In this document: in pieces, positions 24,340 through 36,999 of the stretch
Layout of the letters: every line of letters begins with the position of its first letter
Numbering within the stretch: position 1 is the first letter of the stretch
Assembly: GCA_027924585.1 (NCBI GenBank)
Contig: BSBM01000904.1
Coordinates: 14,199,501-14,263,500, forward strand
Direction of reading: 5' to 3'
Origin: Larix kaempferi
Taxonomy: Eukaryota; Streptophyta; Pinopsida; Pinales; Pinaceae
Length of the DNA: 64,000 bases
The notes under the pieces: generated by a model
What the model saw: only the letters and a program-made list of their open reading frames with translations
The model's database searches: none
Told to the model about the DNA's origin: nothing
Position numbers and translations under genes: made by a program

Positions 24340-27300
24340 TGTTGCCGCCTAATACACACCTGGGGGGGACGCGGCAGGAAACCTTCAAGCCGCTCGGTGT
24401 GTCCTTGGGGGCAAGTGAGAGTCAAGTGCTGTCACCTGATTACTCGACTCCTCCGTCTAGGCTTACTCCTAGCGAAGCCAAGGGGGGTGGTCCCTATGAA
24501 AAATAATCTAAGGCTTTTAATCTACAACAAAAGATAAAAGTCTATTCTAGGAGTTAATGATGACGAGATGATAAAATATAACAACAAAGCACTGCTTGTG
24601 AATTAAATCAAATAGCTAACCCAACATAAGATAAATAAGCATTCACGACATTTATGATTGACTTAAACACAGAAAATTAAAGACCAGTGCCGAGAATGTA
24701 AAAATGCTTGTAAGTACTGTTGTGTGGGGTTGCTTGTGTAGTCTCAGTGAAAGTATTGCAGTGGCTCGGTTGGTAAATTTTATAGTTATTAAATGAGTAG
24801 TTAAGGAGTGGGTTGATTCTTGGTTTGGCCCAAAAGAAAACTAAACTTCGAACTGAGTGCTCTAGCAACCTTACCAAGTGTCCAACCAGGCGAGGATGAA
24901 CCCGCTTAAGAACCTGCTGACTCTGTGGATTCAGTCCATGCAACCTCCCGAGTTCTTAGGATTGAATTCTAATGGATTGTCCTATTAACACTAATTACCT
25001 TGCACCCGTTTCTGATTGAGCCAACTGTTCCGACTAAGCTGCAGTAGTCAAGAGCATACTCCGGGTTTGGGGCGTTGTTCGTTTTATTAAGACGTGTGAG
25101 TGGATGATTATTCTACACTAAACCCCAAGCGTAAAGCAAGGGGGGTTAATTTTAGGATTAAATTTTAAGAACAAAAAAATAATTTGAAATAAACACAAAA
25201 GCATATAAAATGATAGACGGGTCCTTGGAGGACGTTGTGTGCTTGAGTGTGTTATTTAATTACTACTGCTTGAATGAAAACTAATCTAAAACAAAAAATA
25301 AAAAAAATAAAAATAAAAAAGGGAAGGGTGCGAATCCCCCCTGGGGGGATTGGGTTCAGGCGCTGGAATTGCCTGCTGTGCTCTTTTTATTTTTTATGAT
25401 TTACACATGAAGCTCAAGAAACACTGCTGGTCCTTTAACTAGGCACCAGTACAGTTTACAAATGTTAGAATGATGTAAGGGAGGTAAAACTAGCTCCCCG
25501 GATGGCTATGGACACCTCCGAATCTCAAACTTTGAGCTTTAAAAAGTTCGGACCTGCTAAAAGACAAAAAAAACCAGCGAACTGAATTAGTCTTAAAAAT
25601 GCCAAGAAACACTTAAAAAGTGTCTTTGACGTTGCTACAAAAAAATGCAAAAATTTCTAACTTAGCTAGCAACCTAGAACTAAATAACAATGAAGCTATT
25701 AGACTCTTTAGATTGCTACTTGCTTAGATCTATTAATCAAATGAACTTTGAAGCAAGATTTAGATTTAAATAGGACAGTAACCGAGATAGAATAAAAAAA
25801 ATGGATCTAGAAAAGTGAACCCATGGGGGTTTGAGAAAGTGAAGAATGGGCAATGGAGTCAAGCTCTCTGATGCACCGGTAAGATCGAGACTTGGTTCGT
25901 ATTTACTGAAAGAAGGCACGATCTAACATGTTCGTGGACTTCTCCAGCTTAGGCTACCTGTAGACAGCTGCAAACAACTAGCAAGGGGATAAGAGTATAT
26001 GTGTAAATGAACAACAGAAAACTTGAGAAATAATAGATTCAAACAAGAGATCATACTACTTCTAGCATTCTAATATCATTGACAAAAGTAAGCAACCTAT
26101 AAAGCATTACTCACTATTCCTTATGAAAGATAACTTTCCTTTTAAAAGACATACAATCCCGACAATACTAACTTATGCAACACGATACAGTTTACCTCAA
26201 ATGTAACAAGCATGAAGATCCAACCAAAGACAATCACCAGACTAGCCTCCAAAGCCTTCTTTATTAAATTCAGAAAAAAATTGCAATACAAATATAAGCA
26301 GAGGTTCCACACTTTCTGATCAATACAATGGAGCCAAGCTCCTCAATTTATAGCAGATGGTAAGTGAGCTAGGGCGTAAAACCCTAAGAGACCAAACTCC
26401 TAACTTGTAGAGCAAGCAAAGCTCATAAGCCAATGAGAATCACCACCATACTTGGACAAAAGCTCGAAAAATGGAAGTTGCCCTCCTGTGAAAGTATCTC
26501 ATGCGTGAGGATGAGGATGGTAAGTGGATGTTTCCACAATTCATAGCTTTTCACGTGAGCTTTGTTTGGTTGATAAAATTAGTAGCTGAACATATGTTGA
26601 TCATGCCACCACAGAAGATGGGAGAGCCCACCACTTACACTACCCATTATGAAAGCCGTACGGCCAATCCATGTGAAGGAGGAATTCGAACTTTTGATGT
26701 TTCCAAGCTTTGTTGTGTTGGATTCTGATTGGTTGCAATAACTGGCAGCCCATCCAAGTGGGGTATGCCACCTCAATACTTATCATCAAACAGAACATAC
26801 ACAGCCATGTGGAGCCATCGGTCAGCGCACATGAGGAGAAAATCGAGTGGGATGTTTCCATACTGCGTTGAGGTGGTGGGGTTAGTTGCTTTTAAATGGT
26901 GACCATGTGGATAATGCCACGTTACTTGTAGAAGCCGCCCCCATCTTTCTCGAAGCTATCCTCAACAAAAACAAACAAGGCCGTGAAGGGAAGCTGGCCC
27001 ACGTGAAATATAACCGTACGGATTTGGTGTTAAAATCTTCAATCTTTAAAATGGCCAAAACAAAATGCTTTGATACTCTAGCATAGTCGCCCCTCTATTG
27101 TAAATATGCCATGTCATATAGGATGGCCCCCCACTTGAACTCACTCTCCATATATTAAATCCGTACGGTTGCTCACGTGTGAGGATGGAGCATGGAATAT
27201 AATATTCCAATTTTGACTTTTTAATAAATTTTTAACATATGCTTTCTCCCTTAGCATAGTCGTCCATCTTAGTTGACTTAATCCATGTCATTTGGAATGT

Positions 27301-28035
27301 GCCAAAATTCCACTTTTTGAATATTTTAATTATTTGCCAAAGTGCATTTTGATGTTTTTCTGGCATTAAAGTGCCACTTTGTAGCTCTGATAGGCAAAAC
27401 TGCTCCACGGGGGTTCTCGGTCACCCGAAATGTAGGAAAACTGGGTACCGGGGTAAAGAGGGTGCTCTGAGCTTGAAAACGAGCATCCCTGCGTCGAATT
27501 CCGACTCCGGATAAGACTTTTATCACTTTTTGAAATTTTTTAATTAAACCATTAAAAAATGGCTTAAAAATGCGGAAAAATATTTTTTCTCGGAATCGAC
27601 TGAAACTTCAGGGGAACCTAGTACATGACAAAACGATAAAATTCTAGCGTCTAGCATGTTCATACATGTTGCAAAATGGGCTCTAATAATCCCCTAAGGC
27701 CTAACCCCCACTTTGGGCATTCCAGCTTTGGAGGAGCAGGAGAAAACCTCATCGATTATACTCGGCTAAAGGCAAGGCATAATCGACAAGGGAAAAAACT
27801 CCTTGGAATACCTTCTTTGATTGTTAAGTCCTAGGGAACCGAGTCACTCAAAGACCACCATGCTAGTACGCTTATTACAAACCCCGTGGGGCACGGTCAT
27901 GTACTGCAAAACATTAAAAAAAGGGGCCCTGAACAGGCCAAACTTGGAACTTCTGAACTCTGATAAGCACAAGTGACTTGTGCGACATTGGCGGCTCACT
28001 GAAGTCCAACTAAAGTGCAACTTTAGGTGGTAACA
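24340..28035 (-). repeat. Array LTR 4 (outermost 5' LTR)
   Basis: It starts TGTTACCACC at 28035 on the minus strand, immediately next to the GGGTC duplication (28036-28040). It carries G at 25131 like LTR 1, as expected for the original pair of LTRs of one insertion. Confidence 0.92.
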
Positions 28036-28271
28036 GGGTCATCTGTAGGGTACACCATACTTGGACAATGTAAAATATGATGATTTGGAAATAATAATAA
28101 AACTGATCAACTGCATCAATCATCATCTAAAGCATATATCCAACATATGAAAACATCAAAGGGTGTACGTGGGACCATAGATCAACATCAGTAGGCACAT
28201 GTGGTCCATCTCATCATAGATCCCAAGAATGACCATGGTCAAACTATGTTTGACTAGGTCAAAATATAACT
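28036..28271 (-). mobile_element. Repeat D, inverted copy, resumed after the array
   Basis: Continuation of the repeat broken at 5298. On the minus strand it aligns patchily with about 29750-29900 (shared tagtttgaccatgg and a gtacaca block). It ends about where the plus-oriented copy begins with tgttatcaca (28272). Confidence 0.5.
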
Positions 28272-31200
28272 GTTATCACATATATAGTAGCCGGGCTACC
28301 ATACATTATTTTTCTCATTCCAGTACACTATTCAGCCAGTTCCCTTGCATTTGAGATGCCGAGATGAGCATTTATATTGGATCACTATTAGGTTGTGGAC
28401 AGCAGTTATATTCCCCATGCCATGACTGAGTTTCAGGACACTCAGAGAGATGCCCGATATAGCCATTATGCCATTGGTACAGAGCAGACAGTAGTGCCCA
28501 GAGTTACAGCAGCAGTTCCAGAGGACAGATGATGGTACAGGTTGATGTGCATTCAGGTATATGACTCAGCAGGTAAATTATTGTGTTATGGTTAGATTGC
28601 TTTTATACTTATTCTTATAGCATGTCTTAGCACTTAGTGTCATGATCTGGCGATCATATAGATACATGGACCTGGTTGACCTATTATTTATATTATATTG
28701 TCCCTACTCAGACTTAGAAGTTCACTATTCATACTCATTGGTACATACCCTCCTTAGGGAGAATAGAGGTGATCATTACACCATACTCTGGCTTGCTAGT
28801 GTTGGCTCCATCATTTCATTGTCTTCATCCATCCGTGGCCTACCTTTTAGATTATTACCCTGATTTGCTACTTGACTAGTGACATGGAGGACCTTTCCCC
28901 ACTGTAGCCTCTGTATTGGATGAGCCTCCCTGTTTATTGTGTCTCGGCTCTGAGTTGGTGACAAAACTTACCTATGGTGAGTTGGAGTTCCTTGAGAATT
29001 CCCCCTAGTCACTAAAGTTGTGTTGGCTAAACCTGAAACTTTTAGTGCTGCCATCAATACAAAATCTGAAAAATGAAATGCTATATCTTGTATGTGAAAG
29101 AAATGCCAATTGAAAATGGCCATGAAAAATAAAATGTTATATCTTTTGGAAAAATAAATACCTAGGTAAACAAGTTGTCCATGACACACCTAGAAGTGCT
29201 CAGGTAAACAAGTGCCTTAAAAACACACCTGCAGCAGAAAGCCTAAAAATAAATGTAAATCTATGCAATGTGTTTGTAAACACACATAGATCAAGGCTAT
29301 GGAAACCTCAGGCCCAAAAAGCAATGGAACTTAAATGTTATATCTAAACAATTGCTGGCCTTGTTTGTATTATGGATTGTGCGCATCTGTGAAGGTGAAT
29401 AAACCCTCTTTAAACAACTCATCCATTTGTGAGACACCGCCATTCCCTGTGTTATTGCTCATTCAGTATATACTATGGTGTGTATTCCCTTTCCCTTGCC
29501 AAAGTGTCACAAAGTCAAGTCAGTCAAGTCATCCCTTAGCCTAGCCATTTATTTCAGCCTTCACCCTTCACTAGCAAATTGATCACAACTATGAAGTGAG
29601 TATGGTCCTGAAAGTCTAGTCTGAGTAATAATAATAACTAACGACACTATATATTTGGATTTAGATCGCCAGTCATGATTACTCTGTGTTATAGTAGCTA
29701 TTTGAATAAATTGTAAAGCATGTATTAACCTTGACACCTTGCAGCAGCTATGGATGATAGTCTGAGTTGTATTTGGTCTTGGTTAGACCTAGTTTGACCA
29801 TGGAGGACCATGGGACATGAGATGTTGGACCTTATGATGATATGGATAGATGATATATGGTCCATGTACACATACAGGATGATTCTATGCAGCAGCTACA
29901 GGGTTATGATGATGATTCTTGGGATACAGCAGTGTTTGGTCATTTACAGATCATTATTATTGGCTTTGTTCCGGTACATTGGATATTTATTTTGATCATG
30001 CAGAGATTCATATGGTGTATGAGTACACATCTTGGATGGATTTGGACCTTCTGAGTCCAATGGGACAGTTTGTTTTCAGTTCCGGGCACTTACAGTGATG
30101 ATTTAGCCTCAGCAGGCTGTCCTAGTGCAGTTTTGGTCTGTTGGAGGCCCTGTCGGGGCAGAGATGACTTTTATCCGGTTGACCTAGGGCGCTGATGATG
30201 GAGGGGGTGGTCCAGCCACTTGTTTTTACCATATTACCCCCCTCCCGGACATATTGGTGCCCTCACCTTGACAGCGCCATCACTCCAGGAGGCTGTTTGG
30301 GCAGTTTCACGCTTCCCGAGGCATTTCAGGATTGGTAGAAATGGCTATTGAGGAAATCGATTTGGGCTACTGAGGCAAAGTTATGGCATGGGATGATCAG
30401 TGATGATAGATCGGGACCTTCCACACCTCCTCCTGCAGTTTCAGCTTCATCGGGGCCCGCATCCATCACTTATGGCACTTTCTGTGGATTTTTGAGGTCT
30501 TTTGAGGACCACGACTTCACCTTGGAGGCACGATTTGGTATATTCATGATTATTTATTGGTTATTGTGCCATGGGGATTGACCAAGGAGGGATAAAATTA
30601 CCCCTTGGACCCACCATGAGCCTCTTATGATATTTTGTCATCATGATTTGGTGGGATTCCCCTCTCCTAGGGCGACTTTGTCCACTTATGTTATATTTTA
30701 TGTGTGATCCATGTATTATATTGTTGAGCTCATCTCAACCATTGATTAGACATTTGTATCTTTTAATCTTAGCCACTCATTCAAAAAGTGGTTAGGGTTT
30801 TGGTGCCTCTCCTTCCTATTTAAAGGAGAGAGCTTCTCATTGTAAAGGGACTTTTGGCTCTGGATTATTGGAATAGAAAATTATTATTGCATCTATCTCC
30901 AATGTTGTGGTGAATGTTTTTGGTGTTCGTTCGTTGGTTCTTCCTTTGCACTGAGTTATTGGAGATCTTGTTTGCCATATCTATTGTACCACGATTTTGC
31001 ATCTACAGGTGGAGGCCGATTTGCTTGGAGGAGGAGGTATTGGTAGGGGAAGACTCTCCCTACTTCTTCTTTGGAGCTCTTCGTTGGTAACAGGGAGTAT
31101 TACTGTCCCAGGACCTTCTATTTCATGTTACTATTTGCATTTCTCTTGTATTTCTTCCATACTTGATCTTACTGATTGAATTTTATTCCTTGGTTTGACA

Positions 31201-31490
31201 GGTAGAGGAAGGCGCACTTGTGGACTAGGGCATCAAATTGGCAAGCAAATCAACAATCTCTCATTTGATCTCTGCGGGAATCTTCCTCAACATCAAGGCA
31301 TCTCAACCACATCATTCAGGTATGATCTCAAGGTAAGTTCTATCTCCATAGTCTATCCAATTGTCAAAAACATCTAAAACCCTAATTAATTAAAACCCCA
31401 ATTTTGCATTTTCTTAGATCTACTGAGATCTAGTGGGTTGTTGGGTATGATATTGAAAACCCACCTCTATAGCATCCACGGCATCCCGGA
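28272..31490 (+). mobile_element. Repeat D, plus copy (degenerate LTR-like)
   Basis: It begins tgttatcaca. The stretch 30031-30990 matches 4890-3860 in inverse orientation. It has a TATA-like tatttaaa at 30817-30824, 60-70 nt before a tggaatagaaaa block that corresponds to the AATAAA site in the inverted copy. 28272-29570 is also inversely related to 34309-32941 (shared gtctcggctctragttggtga and ccattccct..tgttatt blocks). I see no intact coding region; ORFs here are short and without known domains. It is an old retroelement remnant. Confidence 0.5.
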
Positions 31491-32110
31491 TCTATAGTTT
31501 GGTGAGGATTGGCTTCCGTTTGACCCCTCTCCCAAGCCAACTTAGCTTCTCCCAAGGAAGGCGCACTTCACCATTTGAGCAAGTTGACCTAGATCTAGAA
31601 CATGGGTGTTTGAGATTCCACTTGATTTGACATCTACACATCAAATAACATACACCCAGGTTGTCCCTTTCTTGAAATTCACCTTGTGGGCCCCATTCCA
31701 CATTTTAAGGGATTTAATCCCCATTTTGGACCACTTGGAACACTTAAACTCAGATCTACAAAGATCTAACCGGTGGATCGCCACGAAATTATAGATCCAT
31801 ACTCCTACTTGACTGATCTACCCGGATCTAAAGTTTGGATGCCATCCGACATGATTTGACCCACCTAAACCCAAATTGAAGCCTCCTTAGGTAAAGTCGC
31901 ACCACCTTGGAGAAGTGAGTTCACTCACTTCGAGGAACTGGGTACTTGAGATTCTTGCAGATCCGGAACCAGAATAATTCAAAACCTAGGTCTAGAATGT
32001 CACTTTGTCAAATTTTGCCTTGGGGACTGCATTCCTTGTTTTAAGGGATTGTGGTCCACTTGGGTCAAACCTAGATCTAGACACATTTAACCATCAAGAC
32101 CTGTATTGCC
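31490..32110. repeat. Diverged tandem duplication, period about 336 bp
   Basis: Blocks such as ttttaagggatt (about 31703 and 32039) and the ttgagattc block (about 31611 and 31947) recur at a constant offset near 336 bp. No coding sequence is recognised. This is part of the degraded LTR tract ending gtgataaca at 32764. Confidence 0.5.
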
Positions 32111-32329
32111 CACTTATCTCATGTTGTAGGAGTCCTAAACCATAAGTCAACCCCACTTTGACTCCACTTCCCAATTCCCAAGGCACTGGTTTATCTCCAA
32201 GACAACCCAACTCTCCTAGATTGTTGGATTGACTTGTGGTTTGACTTTTGCATGGTGAACTATACCCTTAAAGCTATCATAAATCATGGTCAAGCTTGTC
32301 TTATGTACTAGTTAGCCCCAATACATCCC

Positions 32330-34741
32330 TCAAAACTATCCTGCATTGGACACAGTTCCCAAGGCAGTGGATCTTTTGACATTGACCTAGTACACTCATC
32401 CTAGATCCCACTTCAAACATTATAAGTCACTCTCACATCAACTATGAACCAAAGCTACATCTATTGAACCCCTTGCTTGGCTTGTGACTTCATCCTTAGG
32501 TCTAGGATAAACCATACACCTAACTTCACTTAGAAATACCCTGATTTGGTGTCTTGGTTTTGATCTCTCCTATCGGGAGTTGATCGGGTCTCCCCCTTTG
32601 TTGTCTGGGCTAGATAACATAAAGCGAAGGTTGCCTCGACTGGCGTGACAACCATACATATTGGAGGTCGAGGTGATCGTGGTTGCACCTTTCAAGTTGC
32701 CCTTCCCTATTGCCATCCATGACTGGATCCATCCATAGGGGTAACTACAGTTTAGGTGATAACAATAACCAAAGACTAGATTATAACATAAGACTAAGAC
32801 ATGTTCATTTAATCATATTCACAGCTTAATTTAAAGTATAAACATCATTCAATGGCAGTTACTACATATATATTTCAGAGTTATTTATAATTTTCTTGAA
32901 CCAAAGCTTTAAAGACATACTCATTCAACAGACATGGCCTAACTGCTAGCAAAGGGTGAAGGCTAAGAATAAGGTTAGGTAAAAAAGGGATGACTTGACC
33001 AACTCAACTAAGTGACACTTTGGACTGCGAAAAGGGGGAGCTACACTCTGTGCTGGACAAAATAACAAAGGGAATGGCAGTGCCTCACAAAAGGATAAGT
33101 TGTATAGAAAGTGCTTATTCAACTTAGGCATCATGTCTACATCAAGTTGATCCAGGTTCATTAGGATCATTCATTAATTTCCACGACCTTTTTGGCCTAT
33201 ATGACCCCTCTGGGATTTCACATGCGCTAAAAAGCACAACTAATCGCAGCTTGCATCCGGGGCATATTTACATTTATGAGGTCAGCAATATTTAGATATA
33301 GAATTTGTTTAACCATTGCTTTTTAGACCTTTCTATACCCTTCGCGGGGTATTTTAGCAGTTCATTGCTTTAGCCTTTATTCACGTGTGTTGAAAAACAC
33401 ATTCTAGAATTTTAAGTTCACAGGCTTTCATAATAGATTTCCAATATAAGTAGTACATGTGCTTTCAGTTTTAGCCAACAACAACTCATGTGACTAGAGG
33501 GAATTCCGCGCTAAGCCAAACATCGGGGCAACTGACTAGAGTGATCTAGGCATAAAATCCAACTCACCAAAGGCATGTTCTATCACCAACTTAGAGCCGA
33601 GACACAAAACAAACGTGGATGCGGTCCAACACAAAGGTAGAAATAGGGAAGTCCTCCATATCAAGCAGTCAAGAAGGCAAGTCAAGGTGAAATCCAAAAT
33701 AAGGAAAGTCATGGATGGATGGAGTCAAGTGCATGTGGTGCCTAGGCTAGCAAACAAAAATGTCATGAAAAGCCATGTCCATGCTCACAGGAGGGTACTG
33801 AAACCAATGAGTATTGTCAGAAAACCTTAGAGTGCAAGTAATACATCCAATTTTATATTTTATAAGATCATCCAAGATATTTCATTTTATTATTTAGATA
33901 GTACTGCCACATCATGAGTTATATACCAAGTCAATGCTATGAAGATGACTAAAGCAACAAGATAATAATCCATGATAACAATCACAAGTCCATAGGTCAC
34001 ATCATATCACATCAATAATCATCATCCATAACCAACTGAAACACTGCTGCAATAATAACATCCGGAACTCTAAGCACTGAACTGAAACTATATGGAACAA
34101 AAGGTCACATCGGTCATCAAATCTAGGCTCTCAAGGCTCAGCCTTGGCACAAGGTCTACTCAATGTCAGATATATACTGCTCTAATCTGTGAGTGATCTC
34201 AAATAACTCTGCTCATCTTAACTGATCTCTGTAAAAACCAAGCTCTGGAAAGTGCAGATATCTGCTCAACAAGAATAGTAGCCCAGCTACTATGGTGTGA
34301 TAACATACACATTTTCCAAGGAAAAATAAATCTTTTTCATTTGCTGGTACCTTGATCCTAGATCTATCCTCCATATTTATAAGTCACTTGTACTTTAACA
34401 TTGGGTCAAATTTACATCCTTTACACCTCTTGATCCAACCTTAACTCATCTTGTGACTTCATCCATAGATCTAGGGTTCATCATACCTTACACCTTACGT
34501 ACTTCATTCATCTGATTTGATATGGTGTCTTGGTTAGATCTCTCCTGTCGGGAGTTGATCTAGGTCTCCCCCATTGCTATCTAGGGCTTTGATAGCATAA
34601 AGTGAAGAGTGACTCGATTGGTGTGACAACCAATCCATCTTGGGGATCGAGGCCCTCTTGTGTCACCTCTTTGGTTGCTTGTCCCCTCTGCCGTCCTGTA
34701 TAGGATTATCCTTTTGGGGCAACTACGAGTTGTGTGATAAC
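32330..34741 (-). mobile_element. Degraded LTR pair around an inverted D fragment
   Basis: About 32480-32764 and 34440-34741 are direct repeats sharing gatctctcct.tcgggagttgat, a gtgacaacca block and an end gtgataaca, which is the minus-strand LTR start TGTTATCAC. Between them, 32941-34309 is the inverse relative of 28272-29570. Nothing coding is recognised. The exact insertion order is unclear because the copies are old. Confidence 0.45.
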
Positions 34742-35044
34742 AGTAACCATCATGAAAATCATGTTGTGGCAATGTACAAACCTTCTAAGAACAAAGAATT
34801 AGATATCATACATACTAGGACAGAAAAGGTAAACTATCATGTGTGCAAAAGAAACCAAATTCCATTCAGTCTATAATATATATCCATATACATGAGTTGT
34901 GGATTAAGGCTGGGATATGTTAAACCTTTACATACTTGACTTAACAATAACAGGAAAAAAAACAACACCATTTTCAACAATAATGGCACTATGAGGATTG
35001 AGGACAATTCCAGATATTCCCAGATGAGACAAACATTTTATTAC

Positions 35045-35662
35045 CTCAACTAGCTTGTTGCTTGCTCTTGTCCTTGCCCTTGCCATTTTACCATACTGTT
35101 GGATATCTCCAAGTGTCAAGATTCCTTTCAAATAATCATCACTGTCTACAACCAATGCACACCATTCCTTCTCTGCAAGCATAAGAGCCATTGCATCTTG
35201 TACAGAAGTGTGTTGAAAGACAGTCACATAGCGGGTTCGCATTGCTGCTGCAACAGTAATCAGGTCTTCCAATTGTTCCTCTTTGAAATTTGGGTTTTCC
35301 ACACACACAGAACTTTCAAGTTGACACAAATTACTTCTATGCAGAACTGTTTCCTTTGACAAATTTAAAGGCTGAACTAAATCCACTGAACTAGTTTGGG
35401 ACTTTTCAGATTGTTGAAAGACAAACAATGGTTTTTCCAGGGATTGTTTGTTCTCTCTCTTATTGACATTAGAAGATATTAGTTTCTTGTCATTCAGTTT
35501 CTCATTCATTTTTCTTGTAAGAGCTGATGAAATCCAAGAAGAAAAACCCACAGCACCCATTAAAGGGATAATTATTCGATAATCATGTGTCAACTCAAAT
35601 AGAAGCAAAACTGAAGTTAAAGGGACCTGACAAACACCAGCAAGTGTAGCAGCCATTCCTAC
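35045..35662 (-). CDS. CLC-E: CLC-e type chloride channel/transporter, exon with last helices and CBS1
   Basis: This minus-strand exon opens after ttttccag at 35663-35670 and reads in phase 0 from the previous exon, so AYAL continues as VGMAATLAGVCQVPLTSVLL. It holds the late membrane helices (LLLFELTHDYRIIIPLMGAVG), a basic, Ser/Lys-rich linker, and a first CBS domain ending in GILTLGDIQ. The AMRTR start of the CBS domain and the short linker resemble plant CLC-e, the thylakoid anion channel/transporter, more than vacuolar CLC-a to d. I end the exon at a GAG|gtaata donor (35044-35043); reading on would stop at 34928 without a second CBS domain. The CBS2 exon usual for the family is not recognised to the left, so it either lies beyond the repeats or is lost. 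Confidence 0.82.
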
Positions 35663-36479
35663 CTGGAAAAGTGAAAAGAAGAAGTCAGGACTACAAAGTT
35701 TCACCTTAATTATTCAAAATGCAACCCTAAATGTACTGTTAAAATTATTCTCTAAATCATCCAGAATCATGAACTAATTCTTTAAAAGGAAAGTCGTGTA
35801 GCATGCTTTTCAATGGATGAGGAAATAAACTATTCTTTGGGAGCAGAAACAAAGTTTCACTTATATTTCAAGTATTATAGAGCATGATATGATTTCATCA
35901 AGGGGCATTATAAGAGAAGAAATAGAGCAGTTTAGCAGCTACTTGTACCATTTGCAAGTTAACAGATTAATTGTAAGAAATGTGCCAAGTGACAACTATC
36001 ATCACTCTGAACTCTCATAGCATTTGCGTTGGAAATTTAGAGACAAGTACATTCAAGCTAAACATGAGAGCAGAGAGACTAACTAAAGTTACAGTAATGC
36101 TGCAGAAAAATATACATCACAGGCAAAGTCATATGAAACATGGAAAGGGTTTCGGTTGCCAAAACAGGTATGACTTTCAGAAATGACACTTGCAAATTTT
36201 AGGCAACGGAGAAATAGCAATATATATAGACAGATCACAGCACAGAGTCACACGCTGGACCTAATGGGCTATTCTAATGTTAATTTCCCAGAGATTTGGG
36301 CAGAAGGAGAGAAATCACCGGAATAGCATCTACATTAGGAGAAATAACATGGAAGGAGTCATTCACATAGAATCATTACAGATTACATAAAGCTGGTCTA
36401 TGCATTCTTGTTGATATGGATTTCAACATACATATACAATTTGGATTATCTCAACCTTAGTTCACCCTCTCTCAAAAGT
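35663..36479 (-). other. Proximal part of the 10.7-kb CLC intron
   Basis: No gene, RNA or repeat is recognised in this stretch. It is ordinary AT-rich intron sequence between the acceptor at 35663 and the first LINE scrap. Confidence 0.6.
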
Positions 36480-36680
36480 TAAAACCATTACAGGATTTCT
36501 CGATTCTCATCCAAAATGCACCTCTTGAACATGATCATAAAGCCCACTGTCCTTTATGGTTCTGAGGTCTGAACAATGAAATTGAAAGTTATAACAGATC
36601 ACAAACCTTTACTTCATTTTCCTCTCAAAAGCAACCCGTATAAGTGGTCACCAATATTTGACACACAAACCAAAATTACC
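36480..36680 (+). pseudogene. LINE reverse-transcriptase scrap
   Basis: A plus-strand frame reads IIKPTVLYGSEV followed by a stop, resembling the ..VLYGSEVWG stretch near the end of plant LINE RT domains. It is broken by the stop and has no intact ORF around it. The call rests on one short motif. Confidence 0.4.
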
Positions 36681-36741
36681 CTATAAAACAGGGAAATAAA
36701 ACATAGTATCCAATACACTTTGCAAAGTCTATGCAATATAC

Positions 36742-36936
36742 CCTTTTTTTTTGAGAAATACTTCTTATTGAATCTCTTTGGCTAAGTTGCCACGTCATGA
36801 GAGTCATAGCAAAGTCACCCAGGACTTGCACCTGGCCTCATCCGCACCCTCTTGGGAGGTTTTGAACCTGGGTCTATGCATTGATACAAGCCCTATCACC
36901 TTGCTGATTGCCGCTAGACCACACTCCTGTGGGCTA
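36742..36936 (-). mobile_element. tRNA-derived SINE
   Basis: It is flanked by a 14-bp duplication TCTATGCAATATAC at 36728-36741 and 36937-36950. On the minus strand it has a perfect A box TGGTCTAGCGG (36911-36921) and a perfect B box GGTTCAAAACC (36858-36868), spaced as in a tRNA gene, and ends in a short A-run (ctcaaaaaaaaaa). Such elements are transcribed by Pol III and moved by LINE proteins. It sits in the CLC intron in the same sense as the gene. Confidence 0.88.
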
Positions 36937-36999
36937 TCTATGCAATATACAGTATACTTGATATAAAGAAAACTGTTGTATTCAAGCAGAGAGCAAATG

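Larger units (their letters stand above)
5299..28035 (-). mobile_element. Tandem Ty3/gypsy TR-GAG array, 4 LTRs and 3 internal regions
   Basis: The 22,737-bp array equals exactly three 6,347-bp units plus one extra 3,696-bp LTR. LTRs occupy 5299-8994, 11646-15341, 17993-21688 and 24340-28035. Internal regions occupy 8995-11645, 15342-17992 and 21689-24339. The outer edges are TG/CA and are flanked by a single 5-bp duplication GGGTC (5294-5298 and 28036-28040). No such duplication separates the inner units. The element reads on the minus strand: LTR, tRNA-Asp primer site, gag-like ORF, PPT, LTR. It lacks any pol, so it is non-autonomous. Copies are nearly identical, which means the array is recent, or was homogenised, or is partly an assembly product. 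The likeliest origin is one insertion followed by unequal exchange between copies. Confidence 0.93.

Noticed and set aside
5299-28035. Tandem satellite DNA or rDNA-like array
   Set aside because: The unit has LTR ends, a tRNA primer site, gag and an outer target duplication, so it is a retroelement array.
34928-35044. Extending the CLC coding region to the stop at 34928
   Set aside because: The 39 extra codons do not look like CBS sequence, and a good donor GAG|gtaata lies at their start. Kept only as an alternative.
36742-36936. Functional tRNA gene
   Set aside because: It has A and B boxes but no cloverleaf beyond them, plus an A-run and a target duplication. It is a SINE.
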